Part shown: positions 23,757-33,106 of the stretch, piece by piece
Position numbering within the stretch: position 1 is the first letter of the stretch
Layout: each line of letters begins with the position of its first letter
Source of the DNA: Desulfomonile tiedjei DSM 6799
Lineage (GTDB): Bacteria; Desulfobacterota; Desulfomonilia; Desulfomonilales; Desulfomonilaceae
Length of the DNA stretch: 64,000 bases
Reading direction: 5' to 3'
Assembly: GCF_000266945.1 (NCBI RefSeq)
Contig: NC_018025.1
Span: 1,736,001-1,800,000 of the forward strand
Notes under the pieces: model-generated
Seen by the model: only the letters and a program-made list of their open reading frames with translations
What the model was told of the DNA's origin: nothing
Database searches by the model: none
Program-made: the position numbers and the translations under genes

Positions 23757-24652
23757 CTGCCCCCAACATAAAAGAATACATGGAAGCAAGGCGTGATTTG
23801 GCTGAAAAGGCTCTTGACGCCATGCTGCCGCCTGAAGATAATGAGCCCGCTGTTTTGCACCAGGCTATGCGGTACAGTGTTTTTGCGGGCGGTAAGCGGA
23901 TAAGGCCGGTGCTTGCCATGGCGGCCGCTGAAGTAGTAGGAGGCAGCGGAAAACAGGTTTTGCCTCTTGCAGTGGCATTGGAATGCATTCATACATACTC
24001 TCTGATCCATGACGACCTCCCTGCTATGGACAATGACGACCTGCGGCGGGGAAAGCCTACTGTCCACAAAGTATTTGGCGAAGCTGTAGCGATTCTTGCC
24101 GGAGACGCTCTCTTGACTTATGGCCTGGGTGTCCTGAGCCTTCCTGAAGTAAGCCGCACATACAGGGCCGAAAACCTGTTGGCAGCGATCCGGGAACTCG
24201 CTCTGGCAGCGGGTTCTACCCGACTCATTGCCGGGCAGGTCATGGACATTCTGTGTGAAGGCAAGGACGTAGATAAGCACATGGTCGAATATATCGTGCG
24301 AAATAAAACCGGCGCCTTGATCAGAGCTTCACTCGTCTGTGGGGCTACATTGGTTGACGGCGAACTGGAGCGGATTGAAGTATTGGGAAAATTCGGGGAT
24401 CTTCTCGGTATGATATTTCAAATACGTGACGATCTTCTGGACATAGAGGGTGATCCGGTAAAGATGGGGAAAGCCGTTCAGAAAGACGGTGACAGAGGAA
24501 AGGCGACTCTTCCCAGGTTGTTGGGAGCAGAGCGCACTGAAGAAATTATGTACTCTCTCATACGCAATGCAGAGGACACTATAAGACCCCTCGGGGAAAC
24601 AGCAAATCCGTTGGTCCAAATTACTCATTATATCGGTAAGAGGGTGAGCTGA
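23753..24652 (+). CDS. ispA: (2E,6E)-Farnesyl/geranylgeranyl diphosphate synthase
   Basis: Protein of 299 residues of the trans-isoprenyl diphosphate synthase family. FAGGKRIRPVLAMAAAE binds IPP, the first aspartate-rich motif is HDDLPAMDNDDLRRGKPT (with the two-residue insertion typical of bacterial short-chain enzymes), and the second is QIRDDLLDIEGD. It condenses IPP with allylic diphosphates to make the precursor for quinones and undecaprenyl phosphate. The GTG start overlaps xseB by four bases. The downstream dxs gene begins seven bases after its stop, so supply of C5 units and chain elongation are co-expressed. Confidence 0.92.
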   Translation: MTAPNIKEYMEARRDLAEKALDAMLPPEDNEPAVLHQAMRYSVFAGGKRIRPVLAMAAAEVVGGSGKQVLPLAVALECIHTYSLIHDDLPAMDNDDLRRGKPTVHKVFGEAVAILAGDALLTYGLGVLSLPEVSRTYRAENLLAAIRELALAAGSTRLIAGQVMDILCEGKDVDKHMVEYIVRNKTGALIRASLVCGATLVDGELERIEVLGKFGDLLGMIFQIRDDLLDIEGDPVKMGKAVQKDGDRGKATLPRLLGAERTEEIMYSLIRNAEDTIRPLGETANPLVQITHYIGKRVS

Positions 24653-24659
24653 GATTCAG

Positions 24660-26594
24660 ATGAACGGAAACATTATGAACAAAAATGAATTGATCCTGGC
24701 TGGAATAGAATCTCCTGCGGATGTCCAGGACCTCTCTTTGGAAGCTCTGAAAACCTTGAGCGATGAGATCCGGGAGACGATCATCCGAACAGTAGCCCAA
24801 AGAGGCGGGCATTTGGCTTCAAGCCTTGGGGTTGTCGAGTTGACTGTAGCTCTTCTGAAAATATTCTCACCCCCCAAGGATCGCATAGTGTTTGACGTCG
24901 GTCACCAGGCGTATGCGTACAAGATCCTCACCGGGAGACGCGATGCATTCTCAACGTTACGCACCAAGGGCGGGATTTCCGGATTCCCGAAACGGGAAGA
25001 AAGCCCGTACGACTTCTTTGACGTGGGACACGCGGGTAACGCAATCAGTGTCGCGGCAGGACTCGCCCAGGCACGATGTTTCAATGGAGACGACCACAAG
25101 GTCATCGCTGTTGTGGGCGACGGTTCTTTGACCTGTGGTGTGTCGTACGAAGGTCTGAACCAGGCAGGCGCTGCGGAAAAAGATCTTATCATCATCCTGA
25201 ACGATAACGAAATGTCCATATCCCCGAATGTGGGCGCTATGGCTGCGTACCTCAACCGCATTATGACAGGCCAGATAGTCACCAGATTCAGGGCGGAAGT
25301 GAAAAACATTCTGAAAAACGTCATGGGAGAGCCCATATATAGCCTTGCAAAGCAGTTCGAGGACGCACTCAAGGGATTCATTACTCCGGGCAAGCTTTTT
25401 GAGGACCTCGGATTCAAATATGTCGGTCCCATTGACGGCCATCAGGTGAAACACCTTGTCGAAACCTTCAAAAATATAAAGAGATTTCGTGAGCCTGTCC
25501 TTGTGCACGCGATCACGTGCAAAGGCAAGGGATACTGTCAGGCGGAACAAAATCCAAGCAGATTTCACGGAGTAGGGCCGTTTGACATAGAAACGGGGAA
25601 AGTGCATTCACAGCCCAGGCCGCCTTCTTACACCACAGTATTCGGTAAGGCCCTGGTGAAGCTGGCAAGCAAAGACCCGAAGATTGTCGCTATCACTGCT
25701 GCAATGGAGTACGGAACCGGACTCGCAGAATTTGCTCGCCTTTTTCCCAGGCGTTTTTTCGATGTGGGAATAGCCGAGCAACACGGAATAGTGTTCGCGG
25801 CAGGGCTCGCCAGCGAAGGATATCATCCTGTTGTCGCGATCTACTCTACGTTCATTCAGCGAGGATACGATCACCTTATCCATGACGTTTGTATGCAGAA
25901 TTTTCCTGTTGTCTTCGCCATGGACCGGGCGGGGATAGTGGGAGAGGACGGACCGACTCATCATGGAGCATTCGATATCGCGTTTGCGCGGAGCATTCCG
26001 AATCTTACTGTCATGGCTCCTGCAGATGAAGATCAGTTGTCTGACATGCTGGCCACAGCATTGACCCTGAACAGCCCTGTTTCCATACGGTACGCCCGAG
26101 CCGACGGACTGGGAGTCCCTATCAAGAAGGAACCGGAACTGATTCCCGTCGGCAAGGGACGGATGATGACAGAAGGTGAGGACCTCCTGATAATCGCGAT
26201 CGGATCGATGGTCGATCCAGCCGTGCAAGCAGCAGACCTTCTTGCCAAGAAAGGCATATCCGCCGGAGTCCTGGATGCGCGGTTTATCAAGCCGCTGGAT
26301 GAAGATCTCATCCTGGAGAAATCCAGAGCGGCAGGAAAAGTACTGGTGGTGGAAGAAGGAATCCTGGCAGGAGGATTCGGCAGCGCAATTCTGGAGCTTT
26401 TTTCCGACAAAGGGTTGGGGGGGGGCAGCGCCGTGCGCATGGGTATTTCCGATGCTTTTGTGGAACACGGCACAAGAGCCGAACTTCTGGCCGATCTCGG
26501 GTTAACGCCGGAAGGCATTTCAGCACAAGCCGTATCCATGTTGAAAGATCGACCTGAATCGAAACTGAGACGATTCTCATCAATCAGACTCTAG
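24660..26594 (+). CDS. dxs: 1-deoxy-D-xylulose-5-phosphate synthase
   Basis: Protein of 644 residues, normal for DXS. TPP-binding motif GDGSLTCGVSYEGLNQAG ending in ILNDNEMSIS; N-terminal GGHLASSLGVVELTVALLKI and FDVGHQAYAYKILTGR; middle domain FFDVGIAEQHGIVFAAGLAS with the catalytic Glu, and DRAGIVGEDGPTHHGAFDI; a C-terminal transketolase domain from about 490. It makes DXP from pyruvate and glyceraldehyde 3-phosphate, the first step of the non-mevalonate isoprenoid pathway. Starts at ATG 24660 or 24675; both lack a strong Shine-Dalgarno site, and coupling to ispA is likely. A short G-run (GGGGGGG near 26418) lies in the gene. Confidence 0.94.
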   Translation: MNGNIMNKNELILAGIESPADVQDLSLEALKTLSDEIRETIIRTVAQRGGHLASSLGVVELTVALLKIFSPPKDRIVFDVGHQAYAYKILTGRRDAFSTLRTKGGISGFPKREESPYDFFDVGHAGNAISVAAGLAQARCFNGDDHKVIAVVGDGSLTCGVSYEGLNQAGAAEKDLIIILNDNEMSISPNVGAMAAYLNRIMTGQIVTRFRAEVKNILKNVMGEPIYSLAKQFEDALKGFITPGKLFEDLGFKYVGPIDGHQVKHLVETFKNIKRFREPVLVHAITCKGKGYCQAEQNPSRFHGVGPFDIETGKVHSQPRPPSYTTVFGKALVKLASKDPKIVAITAAMEYGTGLAEFARLFPRRFFDVGIAEQHGIVFAAGLASEGYHPVVAIYSTFIQRGYDHLIHDVCMQNFPVVFAMDRAGIVGEDGPTHHGAFDIAFARSIPNLTVMAPADEDQLSDMLATALTLNSPVSIRYARADGLGVPIKKEPELIPVGKGRMMTEGEDLLIIAIGSMVDPAVQAADLLAKKGISAGVLDARFIKPLDEDLILEKSRAAGKVLVVEEGILAGGFGSAILELFSDKGLGGGSAVRMGISDAFVEHGTRAELLADLGLTPEGISAQAVSMLKDRPESKLRRFSSIRL

Positions 26595-26628
26595 CTCATA
26601 TATCGTCTGTTAATCGGGGCGTCCTGAA

Positions 26629-28194
26629 ATGACAAACGAGCTGCGTGAAGAGCAGCATACCCTGAAAGAGTGCCCGAACACCGCTACCACGCCTGAATCC
26701 GGCCTCGATTCCGCAAAAATGATGCTTTTGTTCAATGCTGCAAAGGCATTGGCTTCCACCACGAATGTCGATCAGCTTCTCGATGTCATCGTCAGTGAAG
26801 TCCAAATGGTGCTTAATTGCGAAGGGGCGGGAGTGTTGCTGTACGATGCCGAACGCGATGACTTTTACTGGAGAAAAGTTCAAGATCGCGAGAGCTTCTT
26901 TGCGTCGGCCCGCGAGGAAATCCGTATACCCAAAGATCAGGGGGTCTGCGGTTGGGTGTTTCGGACCGGAGAACCGGCACTGGTGCAAGATGCAGTTACC
27001 GACCCCCGCATTTACCGGCCGGTTGAAGATAAATCCGGTTTCACCACGCGCAACATGGTATGCGTTCCGCTCCAGGTTTTGGACAAACGTTTGGGAGTGC
27101 TGTATGCGCTGAATAAAGAGGGCTCCTTTTCCGATTCAGATGTGGACATTCTGACTGCGCTCTCGGGAAACGTAGCCCTTGCCCTGGAGAACGCGGCCAA
27201 TTTCGAGAGCCTCATGAATTCCAACAAAGAACTGGAAAGGCTCAACAGAGTAAAGAACAAGATACTGAATCATCTGTCACACGAACTGAAAACACCCCTG
27301 GCTATTGTGGAGGCTTCTCTCCGGATTATGCAGAATCGCCTGGAAGAGGCAGGAGCAGATATCGGAAAGCTTCCCTTCGGCCGCATTTCCCGAAGTCTCA
27401 CGAGACTGAAAACCATAGAAAAGCAAGTGGCGCATATCGTGGAAGATAAGATCTATCTCGAAAGAGAAGCGATTCTGAGCTTTCTCGACAATCTTCCCGA
27501 TCTGCTCGAGGTGGAACAGGAGCAAGAACCATCAATGGAACAAGCTCTTGAGTTTCTCAAACAAAAGATCAAAGAGCAATTTCCCGACAAGATACAGGAA
27601 ACAGAAGGAATAACGGTCCGCTCGGCTTTTCGGGCAGTAGAGTTGCGGCTCAATCAAATGCTTGGGGAAAGGCAGTTGGACATACGTTTCCTTGAACCCG
27701 ATCGGGCAACCCTGAGGATACAACCTCAGATCATGGTATCCGTGCTGGGCGGGTTAATTCGCAACGCCGTGGAAAACACCCCGGATTATGGAAGAATCAT
27801 TGTTTCAGGGGAAAATGTTCCCTCAGGGTACAGAATTACTATTCGCGATTACGGAGTAGGCATTCCGGAGAGCGAGCAGCCCAATATCTTTGAAGGATTT
27901 TATCCCGTCCAGGAAATCGATCTCTACAGTTCAGGCCGAAGGTATGATTTCAATGCCGGAGGGACAGGAACGGATCTCTTGAAGATAAAGATCTTCTCTG
28001 CACGATTCGGTTTCAAGGTGGGCTTCAGCAGTTTCCGTTGCCCGCATCTTCCCACGACTCGGGATATCTGTCCCGGCAGCGTCCTCCGTTGTCCTCATTG
28101 TAACAGTATTGAAGATTGCATGGAAAAGGGGGGGACGGAATTTTTCATTGATATACCTTCTCAGTTAATTGAGAACGAACAGACCTCCGCGTGA
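26629..28194 (+). CDS. GAF-domain sensor histidine kinase with Cys cluster in the ATPase domain
   Basis: Cytoplasmic protein of 521 residues. A GAF domain (about 35-190) is followed by a HisKA helix pair with H218 in LNHLSHELKTPLAIVEAS, a helical stretch, and a HATPase domain: LGGLIRNAVENTPDY (N box) and IRDYGVGIPESEQ (G1), with a weak G2 (NAGGTGTDLLKIKI). Between G2 and the last strand there is an insertion with five cysteines, C471, C481, C488, C491 and C497 (FRCPHLPTTRDICPGSVL, RCPHCNSIEDC). It may bind zinc or an Fe-S cluster. The gene starts 34 bases after dxs and may be cotranscribed, but no response regulator follows directly. Confidence 0.85.
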   Translation: MTNELREEQHTLKECPNTATTPESGLDSAKMMLLFNAAKALASTTNVDQLLDVIVSEVQMVLNCEGAGVLLYDAERDDFYWRKVQDRESFFASAREEIRIPKDQGVCGWVFRTGEPALVQDAVTDPRIYRPVEDKSGFTTRNMVCVPLQVLDKRLGVLYALNKEGSFSDSDVDILTALSGNVALALENAANFESLMNSNKELERLNRVKNKILNHLSHELKTPLAIVEASLRIMQNRLEEAGADIGKLPFGRISRSLTRLKTIEKQVAHIVEDKIYLEREAILSFLDNLPDLLEVEQEQEPSMEQALEFLKQKIKEQFPDKIQETEGITVRSAFRAVELRLNQMLGERQLDIRFLEPDRATLRIQPQIMVSVLGGLIRNAVENTPDYGRIIVSGENVPSGYRITIRDYGVGIPESEQPNIFEGFYPVQEIDLYSSGRRYDFNAGGTGTDLLKIKIFSARFGFKVGFSSFRCPHLPTTRDICPGSVLRCPHCNSIEDCMEKGGTEFFIDIPSQLIENEQTSA

Positions 28195-28207
28195 GGATTT
28201 TCCACTT

Positions 28208-28362
28208 ATACCAAAGTGCCTTCATAGAGGGAATTTGAGAAATCTGTTATTTGCCGGTCCCGGCAAATCTCCTTCGCTACGAACGGCACCGCCTGACTTC
28301 GCTTCGGAGACATGCCGGGACCGGATTTACCAGATGTTACGTCTTTGAACGCACATTGGTAT
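28208..28362. repeat. R4 repeat, full copy at a convergent junction
   Basis: Unit of 155 bases with inverted ends ATACCAAAGTGCCTTCA and GAACGCACATTGGTAT, and the core CCGGTCCCGGCAAATCTCC. Its last base is the first base of the minus-strand stop codon of the next gene. Confidence 0.82.
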
Positions 28363-28610
28363 TATTCGGCACTTTCGTACGATCGTAACTCACGAGCAAG
28401 GCTCTTGAGCTGGCTGTCCAATTTAAAGAATGACTCCATCATCAAATCATGAATGACAACGAGCCGGTTCTGGGTACTGTCGGCTTTTCTCAGGCTATCA
28501 TCAATTTTTTCCTGTAACGAAAGCAATTCAGGATGATCCTGCAAAAATCGATCTCTTTCCAGCAATGCTTTTGCATGCTCATCCGATTTAACTGTACTTA
28601 AATGAGACAT
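28362..28610 (-). CDS. Small helical protein of unknown function
   Basis: Protein of 82 residues, highly charged and helical (DRFLQDHPELLSLQEKIDDS and LVVIHDLMMESFFKLDSQLK). It loosely recalls DUF3135-type small proteins, which share the pattern HPE-LQ-ID and a later M-S--KL, but I would not assign it. No signal peptide or metal site. It lies 78 bases downstream of... the minus-strand order means it is upstream of the NtrC-type regulator gene (start at 30083 is further away), so the two share direction but not an obvious operon order: the regulator is transcribed towards it and this gene follows its own start at 28610. The R4 repeat ends at its stop codon. Confidence 0.5.
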   Translation of the reverse strand: MSHLSTVKSDEHAKALLERDRFLQDHPELLSLQEKIDDSLRKADSTQNRLVVIHDLMMESFFKLDSQLKSLARELRSYESAE

Positions 28611-28688
28611 GACGCACCTTTACTAATTACTTCGTTCCCCCCTATATAAATGTTAATGCACGGAAGTCCGCGAATCTATAGCATCGGA

Positions 28689-30083
28689 TCAATCACCGGA
28701 ATCTGATGATTGTAGATCCAAATCATATTCTTTCAATTTGTGCTGGAGTGTGCGGCGGGTAATTCCGAGAACCCGTGCAGCGCGAGTCCGGTTGCCGTCA
28801 TTGTCCTCCAAAGTTTTCATAATAAGTTCTTTTTCCATTTCCTTTATTGTCATGCCCGGACGGATACCTTCTCTCACCTGTTCGGAAAGAGGATCGCCTG
28901 CAGATCCTCTGATGGATTCGGGAAGTTCCGCGAAAGGAACATAATCGTCCTTGGAAAGGATGACTGCTCGCTCGACAATATTTTCCAGCTCACGGATGTT
29001 TCCGGGCCAGGAATATCGCATCATGGCATCGAGAGCTCGCGGATGAAATCCGAGCAGATTGCGATTGTTCTTCTCGTTATAGAGCTTAAGAAAATGTTCA
29101 ATCAGCAACGGAATATCCTCGCGGCGTTCTCGAAGCGGAGGAAGATTTATAGGGACGACGTTCAGTCGATAAAACAGATCCTCTCGAAAGTTTCCTTTTT
29201 TCACTTCTTCTTTCAAAATTCTGTTCGAAGCGGTCACTATGCGAATATCCACTTTGACCGTGCGGGTAGATCCAAGAGGTTCGAATTCGCGTTCCTGCAA
29301 GACTCGCAGCAATTTCGATTGAGTAGCAAGAGTCATCTCCCCTATTTCGTCGAGGAAAATAGTGCCGCCGTCTGCAAGTTCGAATCTTCCAGGCCTGCGT
29401 CCGACTGCCCCTGTGAACGCACCCTTTTCGTGACCGAAAAGCTCGCTTTCGAGAAGTGTTTCCGGCAAAGCCGCACAATTGACTTTGATAAAACGTTTTT
29501 CAGCCCGGGCAGAGCCCTGGTGAAGGGCATTTGCTATAAGCTCTTTACCAGTTCCGGATTCTCCCAGAACGAGCACCGTTGCCTCTGTCGGAGCCACCAT
29601 GGCAACAGTTTCAAGGACCGCTTTCATTCTTTGGGATCGCCCCACAATTCGAGACGCATCGAAGAGATTTTCAATACGCCGCCGCTGAAGAATGTTGTCC
29701 TCTTTGAGGCGCCAGAATTCCAGCGACTGATGGACTTTTATCTTGAGCTCCTCAATATCGAGCGGTTTTGTGAGGTAATCGTGGGCTCCTGCCTGCAACG
29801 CTTCGACAGCAGTTTCCACCGATGCGTAAGCGGTTATAATGATGACCGGGATTCCAGGTGATATATTCTTGATCTCTTTAAGCGCCTCAATCCCGTCCAT
29901 GCTGGACATTCGATTATCCATCAGGATCAGATCGAAAAATTCTTCAGAGACCCTCTTTATTGCGCTTGTGCCATCATCGGCTTCAAAGACCTGGTAGCCT
30001 TCAAGAGACAAATTGGCGTTCAGCATTTTTCTTTGGGACGGTTCGTCGTCCACCACAAGGATTTTAGCCTTGAGAACTGTCAT
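28689..30083 (-). CDS. NtrC-family sigma-54-dependent response regulator
   Basis: Protein of 464 residues. A receiver domain (about 6-120; phosphoacceptor D56 in LILMDNRMSSMDG) precedes an AAA+ domain (about 145-375) with Walker A GESGTGKE (174-181), the sigma-54 contact loop GAFTGA (221-226), Walker B GGTIFLDEIGEM and the arginine-finger region. The C-terminal Fis-type helix-turn-helix (about 420-455) reads NRTRAARVLGITRRTLQHKL. Phosphorylated, it should activate sigma-54 promoters. Its kinase is the next gene upstream, with a 116-base gap. The target is not proven; the consensus sigma-54 promoter at 34848 is a candidate within the window. Confidence 0.92.
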   Translation of the reverse strand: MTVLKAKILVVDDEPSQRKMLNANLSLEGYQVFEADDGTSAIKRVSEEFFDLILMDNRMSSMDGIEALKEIKNISPGIPVIIITAYASVETAVEALQAGAHDYLTKPLDIEELKIKVHQSLEFWRLKEDNILQRRRIENLFDASRIVGRSQRMKAVLETVAMVAPTEATVLVLGESGTGKELIANALHQGSARAEKRFIKVNCAALPETLLESELFGHEKGAFTGAVGRRPGRFELADGGTIFLDEIGEMTLATQSKLLRVLQEREFEPLGSTRTVKVDIRIVTASNRILKEEVKKGNFREDLFYRLNVVPINLPPLRERREDIPLLIEHFLKLYNEKNNRNLLGFHPRALDAMMRYSWPGNIRELENIVERAVILSKDDYVPFAELPESIRGSAGDPLSEQVREGIRPGMTIKEMEKELIMKTLEDNDGNRTRAARVLGITRRTLQHKLKEYDLDLQSSDSGD

Positions 30084-30199
30084 ATCATTACCCGTTTCGG
30101 AGAACTTTACAGCAACGAATCCATTCTTCCGGATATTCCCGGCCTGACCGAGGCTGATATTTTATCACATATGAATGAAATAGGGTTTGCGAGCGAGCA

Positions 30200-32014
30200 T
30201 CAGTTCTGAGACGCAGCAACAGTTATGCCGGTATCTGCAGTTATCTGTTCGACTTCTTCTTCCACGGTCTTATAGGCATTCAGCAGCACAATGAACCGAG
30301 TTCCTTTCCCCGGCTCGGATTCTACTTCTATTTCCCCGCCATGTCCTTCGATAATTCCTTTGACGATTGCCAGCCCGAGTCCTGTACCCTTTTTCTTTGT
30401 AGAAAAGAAGGGGTCGAACAACTTATCCAGATTCTCCCGGGGAATTCCTTCACCCGTATCTTCGAAGATTATCTGTACCCTGCCTTGATCGTCCGTATCA
30501 CTGGATACGATTATGCGGCCTCCCCGCGGAGTGGCTTCGAGACCGTTCAGCAATATGTTCAAGAAGACCTGAGTCATCTGATCCGTGTCCATCAGAACCA
30601 GGGAAAGGTTATCCGGACTCGGTTTTCGTATCAGTTCAATGCCCGCAGCCTGAGTCTCCCTTTCCAGTACCCGGATGCAATGATCCAAAATCTCGTCGAC
30701 TGAACGGACATTCAAGCGCGGCTCTCGCGGCTTGGAATAGGCCAGCAACTTGGAGATTACTCGATTGAGCCGATCCACTTCGGTAAGCATGAGGTCCGTA
30801 TACTTGTAATCTTCCTCATCGAGCGGGAGCTTCTTCTGGAAATATTGTATGAAACCTCTGATCGAATTCAGAGGGTTTCTGATTTCATGGGCCACGCCGG
30901 CGGAAAGTCTCCCGAGAGCCGCGAATTTTTCGCTAACCAGAACTTTCTGTTCCAATTCGCGAATTACCGTTAAATCCCGGACAATGATAACCGCTCCGCG
31001 GCTGATTCTCGAATCGGGTTCTTTCAATGCGGAAACCGAGATATTCAAGAAACTCTTGGACTTGCCTTCCGTGGATATCTTTATCTCTTTTTCAAGGATC
31101 AGGTCTGAATCCGCAAGAACCTGTTTGGCTTCATCCTCCAGAGGCAAAAGATCGGCAATCGGCTTACCGTCCACTTCTTCTTTGGGTTTCCTGAGTATTT
31201 CCAGAGCCGTCGGGTTAAATGTGGCAACCCGCAAAGAGCGATCCACCGTGATCAGGCCGTTGGCCATACTCTCGACCACGTTCCGGGTATAGGTCCGCAT
31301 TTCATCCAGGGTCCTTCGTACGAGGTAGGCGTTCTGGACGACAAAGATGAAATAAACACCTGCAGAACCTATGATAAAAAGCACTGCCGCCATAAAGATG
31401 GCAAAAAGTATGTCCTGCTGACGCATCTGTTGAAAGCGGTCCATTTTGAGGGCGAGAAAAAGCACCTGCTTTTTCTCTCGGTCGAATACGTCCAAGAGTT
31501 CCTTACCAATGCGAGTATGTCGGGCGAGACTCTCTGTCTGGGCAATCTGATCGGGGAAAGGCGTAAACGGTTTCCATATCTCGAATATGGTCCGGCCGCC
31601 CGGAAGATCTCTCTTGAAGGATAAGGGTTCCCCGGTTCGAATAACCGTTCGAACCGTATTCATTTCCTGCCCCATGAGTAATCGCAACCCGATTTTCGCG
31701 GGCTCGCTGTGAGCGATGATTATACCTTCGCCACTGATGAGTCCGACCCATTCCACATCAGGATCTTTTGCCGCCTGCTCGATGAGCATCTGGAGATGTT
31801 CTATGCCCCAATCGCCTTCCATGAACCCCGTACGGGTTCCCGCTTCCAGAGTTCGTATGACGGAGACTCCCTGGCGACTCGTGAGTTCTTCCATGCGTTC
31901 GTTTTGTGCATTGATGTTACGCAGCGTGAACAGCACCACGATTACAAGCATAATCGCCGCCACGAGCACAATGGACAAAACCGGAACATATTTGAGAATA
32001 CCCTTGATCGTCAT
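30200..32014 (-). CDS. Membrane sensor histidine kinase with PAS domain
   Basis: Protein of 604 residues. Two membrane helices (about 10-31 and 202-224) enclose a periplasmic sensor region of about 170 residues, DLTSRQGV-type helical then SGEGIIIAHSEPAKIGLRL, like single-Cache/ZraS-type sensors. A PAS domain (about 235-350, ANGLITVDRSLRVATFNPTA) follows, then the dimerisation helix with H376 (RLSAGVAHEIRNPLNSIRGF) and the HATPase domain (FEDTGEGIPRENLDKLFDPF and KKGTGLGLAIVKGIIEGHGG). It phosphorylates the NtrC-type regulator encoded next. The signal is unknown; periplasmic metal or envelope stress sensing is typical for this kinase shape. Confidence 0.9.
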   Translation of the reverse strand: MTIKGILKYVPVLSIVLVAAIMLVIVVLFTLRNINAQNERMEELTSRQGVSVIRTLEAGTRTGFMEGDWGIEHLQMLIEQAAKDPDVEWVGLISGEGIIIAHSEPAKIGLRLLMGQEMNTVRTVIRTGEPLSFKRDLPGGRTIFEIWKPFTPFPDQIAQTESLARHTRIGKELLDVFDREKKQVLFLALKMDRFQQMRQQDILFAIFMAAVLFIIGSAGVYFIFVVQNAYLVRRTLDEMRTYTRNVVESMANGLITVDRSLRVATFNPTALEILRKPKEEVDGKPIADLLPLEDEAKQVLADSDLILEKEIKISTEGKSKSFLNISVSALKEPDSRISRGAVIIVRDLTVIRELEQKVLVSEKFAALGRLSAGVAHEIRNPLNSIRGFIQYFQKKLPLDEEDYKYTDLMLTEVDRLNRVISKLLAYSKPREPRLNVRSVDEILDHCIRVLERETQAAGIELIRKPSPDNLSLVLMDTDQMTQVFLNILLNGLEATPRGGRIIVSSDTDDQGRVQIIFEDTGEGIPRENLDKLFDPFFSTKKKGTGLGLAIVKGIIEGHGGEIEVESEPGKGTRFIVLLNAYKTVEEEVEQITADTGITVAASQN

Positions 32015-32310
32015 CCCTCAAATCCGAACTATCAGCATGATCTCTCTCGAACAACAATCGGCGCGCCGCGCCGCAATCCCTCAGATCGTATCATAATCAT
32101 GAAATCATTTTAGATACAACAGATCCATTGCGGTCTTATCACTTTCAAAGTATCGGGTGGTCCCTTTCAGATTATACGGAAATTGACTGGATAAAACGAG
32201 AAACAAGTTGAAAAGAGGCTTCAAATATGTTAAGGATAACTTCACAAAAATGAGCCAAGATGTTTTAATACATCTTTTTTTGGCGAAGAATAAACAGCAC
32301 CCGGAATACC

Positions 32311-32931
32311 ATGAGTATACCAATGATAGAAATCCACTCGAGCGCTCCGGAATTCTCTTTGGTTGCGAAGGGACGAGAATCTCTGGAACAGGGAGATCTT
32401 GCCTCAGCAGTAGAATTCTACGAAAAAGTCTTCGATCCTGAGGCGCTGGATGAGACCGAGGCTCGTAGCATGCTGATTGAAGCGCGATCGCATTTATCCC
32501 GCAAGCATCTGGTTGAGGCTTTGGAAAGCTTTGAAGAGGCTTTGCTCATGGGGACGGAGGTCCAGAGACGCCAGGCATTGGATGGGATTCTCTCGGTCGG
32601 GGAGTTGATGTCTCGTCTCGGATCGCTTACGCCTCAGGTGAAGAGTTCTTTGGAAGAAGCTTCTGCACTCGATCCTGGAGTTCGCCACAAAATTGACATT
32701 GTTCCGGGCGAAGAAAATATCGTGTTGATATCCAACACAGTGTTGGATCGGTTGCCAGGGCATCTGTCGAAATCTCCTCGGATATCAAGGCTTCCACAAC
32801 ATCTGATAGATCAGAAATTGTCTATCAGTAATGCTAAATGCGTGGCATACGCCGACGAAGAAGACGTCCGTTTCATAGCAGAATTGGCAAAATCTGTGGC
32901 AAGCTTGACCGATCCGGCGCCGGAATCGTGA
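32311..32931 (+). CDS. Tetratricopeptide-like protein of unknown function
   Basis: Protein of 206 residues, acidic, without signal peptide. The N-terminal half has TPR-like helices (SLVAKGRESLEQGDLASAVE, ARSHLSRKHLVEALESFEEA), and the C-terminal half reads HKIDIVPGEENIVLISNTVL and SISNAKCVAYADEEDVRFIA, which I do not recognise. About 300 bases of AT-rich, gene-free DNA precede it, divergent from the sensor kinase, and 175 bases follow before ruvX. Possible role in protein contacts only. Confidence 0.55.
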   Translation: MSIPMIEIHSSAPEFSLVAKGRESLEQGDLASAVEFYEKVFDPEALDETEARSMLIEARSHLSRKHLVEALESFEEALLMGTEVQRRQALDGILSVGELMSRLGSLTPQVKSSLEEASALDPGVRHKIDIVPGEENIVLISNTVLDRLPGHLSKSPRISRLPQHLIDQKLSISNAKCVAYADEEDVRFIAELAKSVASLTDPAPES

Positions 32932-33106
32932 TCGATCCTATGCAGCATTGCAGGATCGCGTAAATCCGGATTCCCGGATACCGCTAACCTCCAAGTATTC
33001 ACTCGTTTGCAATTTCTACCCAAGTACTATAAATTTGGTCGCACCAAATGAGCACGGGATTCGATTCTATTCCCGACACGTTTAGGATTCTTCTTCAGGT
33101 GGACTC

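Noticed and set aside
28740-29861. 373-codon plus-strand frame opposite the NtrC-type gene
   Set aside because: It is fully antisense to a regulator with all diagnostic motifs.
32105-32323. 72-codon minus-strand frame with hydrophobic residues
   Set aside because: It lies in AT-rich intergenic DNA, where such frames arise by chance, and has no start signal.
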